Source: Molanna angustata
Lineage: Eukaryota; Arthropoda; Insecta; Trichoptera; Molannidae
Length of the DNA stretch: 64,000 nt
NCBI GenBank assembly: GCA_963576475.1
Contig: OY754969.1
Span: 25,440,318 to 25,504,317, forward strand
Direction of reading: 5' to 3'
Shown: piece by piece, positions 55,850 through 64,000 of the stretch
Layout: every line of letters begins with the position of its first letter
Numbering within the stretch: position 1 is the first letter of the stretch
The notes under the pieces: generated by a model
Database searches by the model: none
What the model was told of the DNA's origin: nothing
What the model saw: the letters and a program-made list of their open reading frames with translations, nothing else
Translations under genes and position numbers: made by a program

Positions 55850-56410
55850 GATGTTCATACAAGATATCTTACTCTGTCGAAGGCTTATTCCAAATCAATA
55901 AAAAAACATACAAAGGTTTTCTTTGTTTCCCTGATATATTTCTGTCAGCATTCTTATTGTCTACCTGACTGGTGTCTACCTGATCTGCCAGCTGTCAACC
56001 TGAACTGGTTATATTTTCTTGTCTTGTTCTTATGACACTTTCCCCAAGTTTCAGAATATATATGACGTTTGATTCCTCTGTAGTTGTTGTAATTCGCCAC
56101 GTCTCCCTTATTCTTATGTATAGGGCACAGATATCTAGTATGTCATGTCAGTGGTATTTTACGTAAAGCAAATATATTATTGAATAGAATTGAGAGCCGA
56201 AGTAGCGCATTTTTTAATATCAATTTCCAGATGTCAGCAGGCATATTGCCAGGACCTGCGGCCTTATTTTTTGCATTTTCTGAAGGTGGACAATCAGGTG
56301 GACCATGTATTTGCGTAAGCATCGGAAGCTCGTCTCTTGAGAATTCTTCATTCAAAAGACTAACGTAATACTCCTTCCACCTGTTATCGCCTCATTTGAT
56401 GTGAGTAGAA
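55850..56410 (-). pseudogene. Reverse transcriptase palm relic (RTE-like), badly decayed
   Basis: The minus strand in order: MNEEFSRDELPMLTQI, NKAAGPGNMPADIWKLILKN (pattern KAxGPDxIPxExWK), then after shifts HKNKGDVANYNNYRGIK, TAGRSGRHQSGR and FFIDLE-stop-AFDRVRYL (RT motif A). Element ends are not visible. Several stops and shifts. Confidence 0.7.
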
Positions 56411-56435
56411 CTCCTTCGTCAGCGTTGATATACGT

Positions 56436-56750
56436 CAGAAGCGGAATTGCTCATAGAAGCTGAAAACCTTTGCTTGCCTATGAATATAATAATAATAATA
56501 TTAGGTGTATATTAAATTCAGTAATATTTATCTATTTGTTTTGTTGCAACCGTACAACAAGATTAAAAATTGAACCGTATGTAGATAGGGTGCTTTACTG
56601 GGCCACAAAAGTAAATATTATTTCGGCATGTGATTAGAAAAATATATTTTATGGCCACTGGAATAAATAATCATGCTAAAAAACATTTAATTTTCGACAT
56701 TTTTCAGTTTTCTTTCAGGTTTGCCTAGTCCGAAGATTCTAGGCACGCCC
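56436..56750 (+). mobile_element. MITE with hAT-like ends, copy 2
   Basis: Matches 10032-10420 along its length (GAAGCGGAATTGCTCATAGA to TTCTAGGCACGCCCCTG) but lacks the 99-bp duplication and has an (ATA)n interior. Flanks share only ATATA, so the target duplication is uncertain. Confidence 0.55.
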
Positions 56751-56753
56751 CTG

Positions 56754-56756
<3 letters not shown>

Positions 56757-56785
<29 letters not shown>

Positions 56786-57428
56786 ATTTGGATAATTTAT
56801 ATAGCGCCGTTTTTGTGAATATCTCACCTCAAGAGCGCTGAAATAATTATTACGTTGTATCATTTCGGCTCTGGTAAGATTTGCCAAAAAGGTGCGTTTT
56901 GAGTTTTTTTCTGAACGAAGATATATTTTCGGTTTGTCTGAGGGTGTGTGGGAGCTTATTCCATGCATTTGGTCCTGCCACAGCAAATGCACGATCACCG
57001 AAATACGTTGTGTGCACCCTGTTTATTTCAACTAATTTCCCAACCATAGATGAAGAAGCAGAACGAAATGATGGTTGTCTGTCATTTATTGAAAGCGGAA
57101 TGCACAGTTCGGAGAGGTAAGTAGGAGCCATACCACGAAGTGCTTTAAAGATTATGAGACAGAGCTTATATTCAATTCTTTCGGGGACTTTAAGCCAATG
57201 CAGATTGCGAAGATGGTGAGAGATGTGAGAAAATTTGGAGGCTCCAGTGATGAGTCTGGCTGCAGCATTGAAAACTGACTGAATTTTATTAATTTCTTTC
57301 TTTGGTAAATTCGTGATGTGTTTCAAATCTAGTGTGGATCTATGACTCAATTTGACAATTTTATATAAAATATTCTCATTCTGTGCTCCTTTCAATATCT
57401 CGTAAAATTCGAAGGATATACCTACCAT
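56757..57428 (-). pseudogene. CR1/L2-like retrotransposon 3' end, long open frame
   Basis: The minus frame holds about 190 residues: NKIQSVFNAAARLITGASKF, SHISHHLRNLHWLKVPERIE, YKLCLIIFKALRGMAPTYLS, ending GDRAFAVAGPNAWNKLPHTL and FRKKLKTHLFGKSYQ. This is the post-palm region of CR1/L2-type RTs. The 3' UTR carries GCGCT/GCGCC hairpin arms and an (ATT)n tail, as in the 22.4-kb relic. The palm and endonuclease are missing; the first ~15 residues may not belong to the element. Confidence 0.8.
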
Positions 57429-57937
57429 TTCGTTGGCTTGAGCAACGGCCGAACTATCTACATATGTAGTTATCCTGTATCCGAAACGTCATCACTTATA
57501 TTTTTCAATGTCTTTATAATTAACTGGAACAATAATTATATGCAAATGAAAACAAATGGCGCTCCTTCTGAACACGTTTTTATTTAATGTTTAGTAAATA
57601 AATATATTATCTTAATAAGTAACATAGATGGTGCTACATACATTTTCTGAACGTTGTTAATAATGCCTCATTGAAAAATGTATCAACTAATTTGCCCGAC
57701 TGTTTTCCAATAGGGAACGCTGGGAGATTAATGAAACCATTTATTTTCATGCTGGGAGAACACGCTTGGTAATTTTGAAAATTTCCTATCTAGTTGACCC
57801 GTGTAAAACATTCACAAAAAATATAATAAATATTACCCTACCCTACACCAGAGGCGAGGATATTGCAAATTTATAATATTCTAACTAATGGCAAATGTAT
57901 TTCTATGTCACCCACATATCGTCGCTCTCCTGACTAA
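57429..57937. other. No recognisable feature
   Basis: AT-rich spacer between a CR1 relic and a Harbinger-like element. Nothing supported. Confidence 0.35.
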
Positions 57938-58274
57938 GGGCCCGCTCACATTGGATACGAATTTGGTCGTACGTAAACGTACAATGCTGGTCGTACGAAT
58001 CGAGTGCGCGCACTGGCTTGCTCACATTGGATACGAATTCGCATCGTACGTATACATACGATACTGGTCGAGTGCGCGCACTAGATACGGCTTTCTCCGA
58101 TTTTTGATACGAATTTGATCGTACGTCGACGTACGATGCTGGTCATACAATTTTATGTATTTAAGATTTGGTACACGGATAACAAACAATACACATAAAC
58201 ATAATATCAATCACAACAAAGCTACCGTGCATACAAAAATCACACAAGGCACAGCCTCTCTGTGGGTTAGCCAA

Positions 58275-58460
58275 TTTTTTTTTTTTTTGATAAAAATGAA
58301 TATGTCCTTGTTAAACAAGTACATATACATCTTCCTACGTTCCCTAAAATAAGAAAATAAATGCTTGTGCAATAGGTGAACGAAATCGGTTGAGGTAGGA
58401 TTCGAACTCGCGACCACTGAATTACTAGCCCAGCGCGCTAATCGCTCTGCCATCGACCCA
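58275..58460 (-). mobile_element. SINE1 copy in Harbinger-like element
   Basis: The minus-strand head (58385-58460) has GGTCGATGGCAGAGCGATTA, loop CTAGTAA and a B-box GAGTTCGAATCC; the body and T-run extend to 58275. Head is slightly altered (TTGAGG for TCGAGG). Confidence 0.85.
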
Positions 58461-58475
58461 TCTAATTTTATTCCC

Positions 58476-58711
58476 ATTTATTTATTCATTTATTTAATAT
58501 TTCTTCTCGGACAACTAACAGATACTATGTCAAATATTTATTTAACACGCACCCAATAACAAGTTGCCACATTCTGGAGACTTACGATATTAGTCGTCTC
58601 ACAGATCCAGACTGAAAACACAATTAAAAACTGTGCCTCCACCGGGAATCGAACCCGGGACCTTTGGATCAGCAGTCAGATACCCAACCAACTGAGCAAC
58701 GAAGGCCGACA
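58476..58711 (-). mobile_element. SINE2, tRNA-derived, full copy
   Basis: On the minus strand the head reads GGCCTTCGTTGCTCAGTTGG (A-box), then CCCGGGTTCGATTCCCGG (B-box hairpin) and GTGGAGGCA. The anticodon arm is mutated (CTGCTGA loop). The body includes AGTTTTTAATTGTGTTTTCA and GACGACTAATATCG, and ends in a (TAAA)n-type tail. Fragments occur at 11.67 and 24.62 kb. Confidence 0.75.
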
Positions 58712-59405
58712 ATTGTAATATATATAGACAAAATTATCTTGTTTATAACATTTTATAATAACATATTCTCTTCACATAGCACAAAACATCACAAAACCTT
58801 GGGGTAAGCAAATTATAAAAAACAGGTAACAACACATGAAGAGAAATTTAAAATAACAGTTTACAAAGATAAAAATACCAAGTCATAAAAAAATATTTAG
58901 TTATTTGAATTCGGATCAAATTGCATAACGTAATCAGAAATCTCATAAACATTTGTGTCCAAAAACAAAATTTTCTGTATCCATTTATGTGTAATCAAAG
59001 TACGAACGGAGCAAAATATCCAAACAAGTTTGGATCGAATTCGTATGTCGGAACTATACGCACGTCAACGTACGACTAACTCGCACCCAGTGTGAGCACT
59101 CTCATAGTGCTCAAAGGAACGGGATTATTCGTGCGTTTTCGACGTTTTCGTACGTATTCGGACGACTGAATTTCGTACGTAAACGTATCCAATGTGAGCA
59201 TGTCCATGAGCGAACTCAGACGTCGTAACAATTCGTGCGTATACGTATGACCACAGTACGACTACGTACGATCACGTATGACCAACTCGCATCCAGTGTG
59301 AGCACTCTCATAGTACATCAAGTATCGGGATCGTTCGTGCATTTACGTACGTTTACGCACGAGCGAAATTCGTACGAAAACGCATCCAATGTGAGCGAGG
59401 CCTAA

Positions 59406-60035
59406 AGGTCGTAACTGGCAAAATGTAAATTGTTCAGGAGAGCGTTTTTAGTGTTTTGCGCGTGCATATTTTAATCTCTCCCAGCACACGGTGACTCGGT
59501 ATAAATATATTATAATATTTTATTTGTATTCTTCTATATATGAATCATTCTTATATATATTAGAATCGTATTTACACATAGGTATATTAGTGATATTTTA
59601 TTTTCAGTAATTCGTAGACAACAAATCACTAAGCTATTCCAAGTTAACGGTAGGTGATACAGTCGAGACCTTTAGTGAGAACATGCGTACAACATATAAG
59701 TACACATTGATGGTCCTAACTCGATTTTGCAAAAAATGTCAGATACGACTGTTAGTCAGGAGAGGGACGATATAACACGTAAAAATGCATAAAAAAATTG
59801 AATAGAGAAACACCATTCAAGAATTACTTAGCATACGCAAAATTATCGTGTGTTTTCGGAATTCCATTAAAGCTGTTTTATTGCAAATAACTAGTCGATC
59901 GCCATTTTGATTTATTCAGTCTATGATGAAACACAATTAGGTATAAAGACTAAACTAAACTAAATTACATATTTAAAATTCCAATTGGTATTTTATTTTA
60001 CTCTAATATAAATACAGAAATTAAAAATATATATT
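59406..60035. other. No recognisable feature
   Basis: AT-rich sequence, no open frame or repeat of interest. Confidence 0.35.
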
Positions 60036-60590
60036 ATTTATTTATTTTATTTATTTATTTACTCTCAGAAAGCTACAGCTGTTAATTATATCATTTACAA
60101 TTCAGTTTTTAAATTTTAACATAGCCAAAAATTCTTTCTTCTATTTACATTTGTGAATGTACAGTGTTTGGTTACATACGTAGTTATGGAAAAAAAAATT
60201 ATACAACAAGTAATATCAATTTAAAAAAAAAGAGAGAAAAGATACATAAAAAATAATAATAATATAAAAGTACAGTAATATAAGAAAAAAAACAATTAGG
60301 TACATAATATGTTTTAGGATGACAAGGAGGACCGGGATCATTAGTGATTGAGGAGGGGATTGTTGGATTGTGTGTTAGGGTTTAAGAACATCTTTATCTG
60401 TTTTTGATAATGCAGTAATGTGTCGTGAAAAATGTCCGTGTGTTTGAAATGTGTATTGTAATCTCGCTGAATTCTAAACAAAGGTGCAAAGTATCTGTAA
60501 TTAGTGTGGCATACTGGTAAGTGAAATAAATTATGTGAGCGGGTATGTCTATTTGGTATATGGAGTGATATATTAGTAGTCTCCAAAATA
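60036..60590 (-). pseudogene. Non-LTR 3' end with TAAA tail (minus)
   Basis: The minus frame RTRSHNLFHLPVCHT-like text, YRYFAPLFRIQRDYNTHF, DIFHDTLLHYQKQIKMFL fits the last residues of Jockey/CR1-group RTs. A ~300-bp 3' UTR leads to (AAATA)n at 60036-60065. It has the same layout as the relic at 30.4-30.9 kb. RT palm absent. Confidence 0.5.
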
Positions 60591-60929
60591 CGTCAATAAC
60601 GCAAAAATATGCAGTTACAAATTTAACATCAACATTTGTTTATTTTGAATACGGAAACTTATGATTGACTTTTATTCTTTTCAGATTATTAAATTCAAAA
60701 AAAATAATCAGGCACTTGAAAAACAAAAATCACAAAAGGGAAACTTAAAAAAATTGTGAATATCAAACCATATTGCAGTCTTTGCATATAAAAAAAACGA
60801 GTAATGTGACTAAATTGAGAAAATTCAGTTAAATACGCCAATTGGTTTTATTTATTCGTCTAATTTATGGCATTTGTGCGTGATGTATGGAGCTATGTAA
60901 ATTTTGCATACAAAAAATAATTATGTGAA
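60591..60929. other. No recognisable feature
   Basis: AT-rich spacer between two LINE 3' ends. Confidence 0.35.
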
Positions 60930-61155
60930 AGAATGGCACATTAATACAGCAGCCCGACTGTGGAACGATCTTCCGAATTCTGTGTTTCCACCTTCGTACA
61001 ACCCGGGTCTTTTTAAAATCCGAATTAATAAACTCTTTTCTAGATTGCAAACCCCTCCCAACGCTACGTACTGCGCTTCTTCGGAAGAGTAAAATGGACC
61101 CAAATCCTAATAGCTGGCGTCCCCTACGTAGACATGTTAAAAAAAAAAAAAATAT
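60930..61155 (+). pseudogene. Jockey/CR1-like RT C-terminus with poly-A
   Basis: The frame reads VKEWHINTAARLWNDLPNSV, FPPSYNPGLFKIRINKLFSR, TPPNATYCASSEE-stop. The 'AARLWNxLPxSVFPxxYxxxxFK' signature is common at the end of insect LINE ORFs. A short 3' UTR ends in a 14-base A-run at 61140. The truncation point is near 60930. A second fragment lies at 24.5 kb. Confidence 0.7.
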
Positions 61156-61179
61156 TATGTAACTCATATTCATATACAA

Positions 61180-61450
61180 CTTTTCTATGGCAGTATTAAT
61201 GCGCTATACACGGTTGAAGTGCCTGCTGTCAAAACCAAAATTGTTAGAAGCCGCAGCCTGTACTCTGCGGCTCTCTTCCAGTTGGTAAGGCCCAGCGCTC
61301 GTACATCAGCCTCCACATCGTCCAATCATCTCATTTTTGGTATGCCTCTGCTTCTTCTTCCATCTGGTGTGGTGTTTAAAACCTTGTTGGGAGTACGATC
61401 ATCATTCATCCTGTGGACATGGCCCAACCATTGCAGTCTTCTTATTTGAA
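61180..61450 (-). pseudogene. RT C-terminal relic (LQWLGHVHRMNDDRTPNKVL)
   Basis: The minus frame gives IRRLQWLGHVHRMNDDR, TPNKVLNTTPDGRRSRGIPK, a TGA where Trp is expected (R.LDDVEADVRALGLTNWK), and AAEYR. It is the same lineage as the relic at 10.4 kb. Confidence 0.7.
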
Positions 61451-61499
61451 TGAACTGTACAATATATTATATCTACGAACAAGTATCTCACGTAAGTAA

Positions 61500-62215
61500 A
61501 ACCCTTTTTTTAGCATCAACTCTCTCAACAGACTCAAAAATGTTCTTCCTTTGTATTGCAAAATAACCCTAGCACAATCGCTTCTTCTTCCTTTACTTGA
61601 CTATGCTGATGTTCGTTATTTGGATACGAACGAGAAGCATCTCAACAAACTCGAGCGCCTCAAGAATGTTTGTTTCCGCTTCATCTTTGGACTTAAAAAA
61701 ATCGATCACATTTCCTCTTACCGTAATCTTCTCCATTGGTCTAAGATACGACAGCGGCGAAATATAAATGTTTTGTCACTTCTATACAATACGCTCTTTA
61801 ACCTTAATTCACCGCAGTACCTTAAAAACAAATTCACCTATTTATCTAATCACGGCCTGTCGCTTCGATCTGCTGAACGTACTACATTAACTATCCCAAT
61901 TCACAACACTGAATTTTTCAGGTCTTCCTTTTAAGTAAGTTCAGCAAGACTTTGGAATAATTTGAGTCCTGCCCCCCTAGACAACATGTCATTAAAGCTA
62001 AGCGTTATATCGCTAAGCGATAGAAATGTATGAAATTGGTGGCTGTCACGTGATGTCTTAGCCACCAATTCCATACATTTACTATCGCTTAGCGATATAA
62101 CGCTTAGCTTAAATGGCATGTTGTCTAGGGGGGCTGATACAACTTCGTCAAACTCGCTTTCCATTTTCGAAAAAAGACTAAAGCAGGGATATATCTCCGA
62201 AAATACCTGATCCCT
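61500..62215 (+). pseudogene. CR1-like RT relic interrupted by a hairpin MITE
   Basis: The plus frame reads KITLAQSLLLPLLDYADVRY, LERLKNVCFRFIFGLKKIDH, HWSKIRQRRNINVLSLLYNT, LRSAERTTLTIPIHNTEFFR; a stop then SSARLWNNLSPA. After the MITE (61973-62132) it resumes DTTSSNSLSIFEKRLKQGYI. This is the region from thumb to C-terminus of a CR1-group RT. 5' part absent. Confidence 0.75.
61973..62132. mobile_element. 160-bp hairpin MITE inside CR1 frame
   Basis: The two arms of about 72 bp are nearly perfect inverse copies: CCCCCTAGACAACATG at the left end and its inverse at the right. Inside are GCTAAGCGTTATATCGC and CCACCAATT. The loop is about 14 bp (GTCACGTGATGTC). GC occurs at both borders (61971-61972, 62133-62134), and removing one with the MITE restores the CR1 frame. 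The family is unknown. Confidence 0.75.
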
Positions 62216-62740
62216 CTCCTTTTCCTTCCTTCCCTTTGCTACGTAATATTTACTAAAGAAGGAATATTTACCCCTTGACACCTGATCTCGGTTTCCTCTT
62301 CTTGTTCTTTCCCAATCATTATTTGTTTGCTATAATATATATTTTCTTTGTTCTATTTTAGCTTTCATTTTTTTGTTGATGTACATAGGTATATAATTTT
62401 GTCACTCTATAATCTGGTTGTTTGGAAAAAATTGCCTATTGGCAATAAGCCCGCCAGTGTGCATTATATTTGTTTATATTATGTACAAAAAGTAAATAAA
62501 TATATATAAATATATTTATTGATATAGTATAATAATAAAAATACATACAATTATAATCAACAATAAAAATAATTCTTAAATAACATGGTTTACATATTGA
62601 TTTGTAAGTCAGACTATCAAAACGTAGCATTTTTAGTAACCAAATTTATCGGTTATTGGCACATTGTAATTATCAAGTAAATTTAAAGTTTTATTAAATA
62701 TATTTTGCGTGTAAATATATCAAACAAAGTAAATCGAATA
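62216..62740. other. No recognisable feature
   Basis: AT-rich sequence after the CR1 relic; possible 3' UTR of that relic in the first part. Confidence 0.35.
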
Positions 62741-62940
62741 TTCTATAGAACTTTCAAAATTACATCGATAAGGACACTCAATAAGAAGGCATAATTGGTG
62801 AACGTTGCGCAAGCGCATAAAGTGATCACGTAAACCAGCCGATGACAGGTCGTAAGCCCTTTAGGTGCCTCGAGTTCCTGGTTCTTCTACAATATCCCAA
62901 CTTCGTCTCTATTGAGATGTTGAAAAAATGTTTGTCAATA
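62741..62940 (+). repeat. Family F repeat, third copy
   Basis: Very similar to 380-575, from ACTCAATAAGAAGGCATAAT and GTTGCGCAAGCGCATAAAGT through CACGTAAACCAGCCGATGAC and CCCAACTTCGTCTCTATTGA. The left arm seen at 157-256 is missing here. Confidence 0.65.
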
Positions 62941-63127
62941 AAAATATCAAACAAAGTAGTTTATTTTATGCGAAATATTAATTTAACGTAAAAATAATTT
63001 ATTCCATTTACAAAAAAAAACTTACGTTCTATTTTAAGTTATAATAAGAAAGTCTTTTTTAAATTTTCTCCTAATATTTCTTTCGTCACATGCAACGACG
63101 TGACGTGTATGAATCGATTTTTATGTC

Positions 63128-63250
63128 TTGGTCATGGTCTTGCGAAACTTGTAAGATCAAGAACTGCATGTGTAGCTGCAAGACCAAAACCAAGACCAGG
63201 CCTTGCAAGATCAACAGTCTTGCAAGACTTAATGCAAGAGTGTTGCGGTA
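63128..63250. repeat. CAAGAC-rich inverted cluster
   Basis: GGTCATGGTCTTGCGAAAC on the left and GCAAGACCAAAACCAAGACC on the right are roughly inverse, followed by GTCTTGCAAGAC palindromes. It shares its core word with the 77-bp array at 63.7 kb. Confidence 0.55.
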
Positions 63251-63314
63251 CGCAAAATTTTAATAATTTATTTATTTTTTATGTTGGATAAGGAGAGGGG
63301 AATATTGATGTACC

Positions 63315-63400
63315 TACCTGGTGGCGGCATTCTTCCTTAGTATCGGCTGGTCTTCGAGGAAGGCACCCACTCTCACCTCTATATCACAACACTATAACTT
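63315..63400 (-). CDS. Candidate exon ending in a GTAGGT donor (weak)
   Basis: On the minus strand GTGAGAGTGGGTGCCTTCCT to AATGCCGCCACCAG is followed by GTAGGTAC, a good insect 5' splice site. One frame is open (VRVGAFLEDQPILRKNAATR). GC content stands out from its surroundings. No family recognised; the GTAGGTAC word is common in this genome and weakens the donor argument. Confidence 0.2.
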
Positions 63401-63747
63401 GGTATAAAACACCACTTCCAAACACGGTTTGTGTATTAAATGCCACGGCGCGTTGTTTTCAGTTGATCGATATAAAACAACGTAAAATATGTATATTTCG
63501 TCTCGTATCGAAACTATCAACTTCAGGCACAACGAGTTGTAGACGATTATAACGACTGCTTAGGTAGCAATACTTTTTGGGAGAGGAAAGGGTTTGAAGT
63601 AATGCCACATTTACCGAATGTCAATGTATGTCAATGTCTAATGTCAATGGTGTTTTTTTGTTATATTTCATTATAATTAGTGAATTTTAAAAAGAAAATA
63701 TAAAAAAAATGTGAAAGTTGCAAGACTTACATGACCAAGACTGGGTA

Positions 63748-64000
63748 TGCAAGACCAAGACTCCATTGAGTATGCAAGATAAAGACCAAAGCTGTAAATT
63801 CACGATCAAGACCAAGACCGCGGGTGCAAAACCAAGACTCCATTGAGTATACAAGTTCAAGACTAAAGCTGTAAATGCATGATCAAGACCAAGTGCGGTG
63901 GTACAAGACCAAAACTCTATTGAGTATACAAGATCAAGACCAAAGCTGTAAATGCATAATCAAGACCAACACCGGGGGTACAAGATCAAGACCACTCCGA
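63748..64000 (+). repeat. 77-bp tandem repeat, CAAGACCAAG-based, runs off window
   Basis: Units begin at 63748, 63825, 63902 and 63979 with exactly 77-bp spacing. The consensus includes CAAGACCAAGACTCCATTGA, GTATACAAGATCAAGACC and AAAGCTGTAAATGCATGATC. Units differ by a few substitutions but not by length. Confidence 0.85.

Larger units (their letters stand above)
57938..59402. mobile_element. Harbinger-like non-autonomous element rich in CGTACG
   Basis: Ends GGGCCCGCTCACATTGGATA and, inverted, GGCCTCGCTCACATTGGATG. They are flanked by TAA at 57935-57937 and 59403-59405, the 3-bp duplication of PIF/Harbinger elements. Both flanking thirds are packed with CGTACG, TACGTA and GTACGA motifs and internal copies of the CTCACAC/TTGGATRCG end. 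Two SINEs lie in the middle. No transposase. Confidence 0.75.

Noticed and set aside
58630..58708. Functional tRNA gene on the minus strand
   Set aside because: The anticodon stem is mispaired, and the sequence continues into a repeated SINE2 body and TAAA tail.

Overview
This 64 kb window looks like intergenic, transposon-saturated nuclear DNA of an insect. It is AT-rich, with long A/T runs and very frequent GTAGGTACCTAC-type motifs. It carries RTE-, CR1/L2-, Jockey- and LOA-like non-LTR retrotransposon debris, Tc1/mariner, pogo and Harbinger-type DNA transposons, tRNA-derived SINEs and Helitron-like elements. The combination suits a large lepidopteran genome best, but I cannot exclude another order such as Hemiptera. 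I found no confident host gene. The only host-exon candidates are weak: two minus-strand segments at 21.0-22.3 kb, one at 63.3 kb, and an ORF at 52.0 kb.

Layout. 0-5 kb: a foldback repeat, a tRNA-Thr-headed SINE, a 200-bp palindrome carrying hammerhead-ribozyme-like cores, and two reverse-transcriptase (RT) tail relics. 5.2-6.9 kb: a ~60-bp minisatellite split by an internally deleted Tc1/mariner copy with intact TIRs and TA duplication. 8.7-9.8 kb: the first copy of a Helitron-like family (here 'HX') with an internal (GT)n tract. 10-16 kb: a hAT-like MITE and RT relics. 17.1-19.8 kb: a degraded pogo element (TIR GGGGAGACC, TA duplication) with an RTE-like retrotransposon inside it. 22-31 kb: CR1, RTE and LOA/I-like relics, SINE copies (one split by a 269-bp insertion with 7-bp duplication), a candidate solo LTR, a MITE and a near-perfect 61-bp tandem array. 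33.2-33.9 kb: a deleted mariner-like element.

35.2-46.4 kb is the main structure: ten HX copies plus terminal fragments in 11 kb, in both orientations, head-to-tail, head-to-head and tail-to-tail. Several are joined directly as 3' CTAG / 5' TC, and one is interrupted by a Jockey-like insertion. 46.7-50.6 kb: a degenerate satellite holding a recent 5'-truncated RTE copy (9-bp target duplication, one in-frame stop), then a ~64-bp minisatellite. 53-55 kb: another HX copy, a 355-bp retro-inserted unit with two opposed hammerhead-like cores and a 13-bp duplication, and a TTAA-flanked foldback element. 55.8-57.4 kb: RT and CR1 relics. 57.9-59.4 kb: a Harbinger-like element (TAA duplication) rich in CGTACG palindromes and containing two SINEs. 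60-62.3 kb: more LINE tails and a hairpin MITE inside a CR1-like reading frame. 63.1-64 kb: a CAAGAC-rich repeat with an exact 77-bp period running off the window.

The parts most worth follow-up are the HX family (fixed microsatellite slot, covarying 5' hairpin, rolling-circle-type junctions) and the hammerhead-like cores with self-complementary stem III, which resemble those of Penelope-like retroelements.
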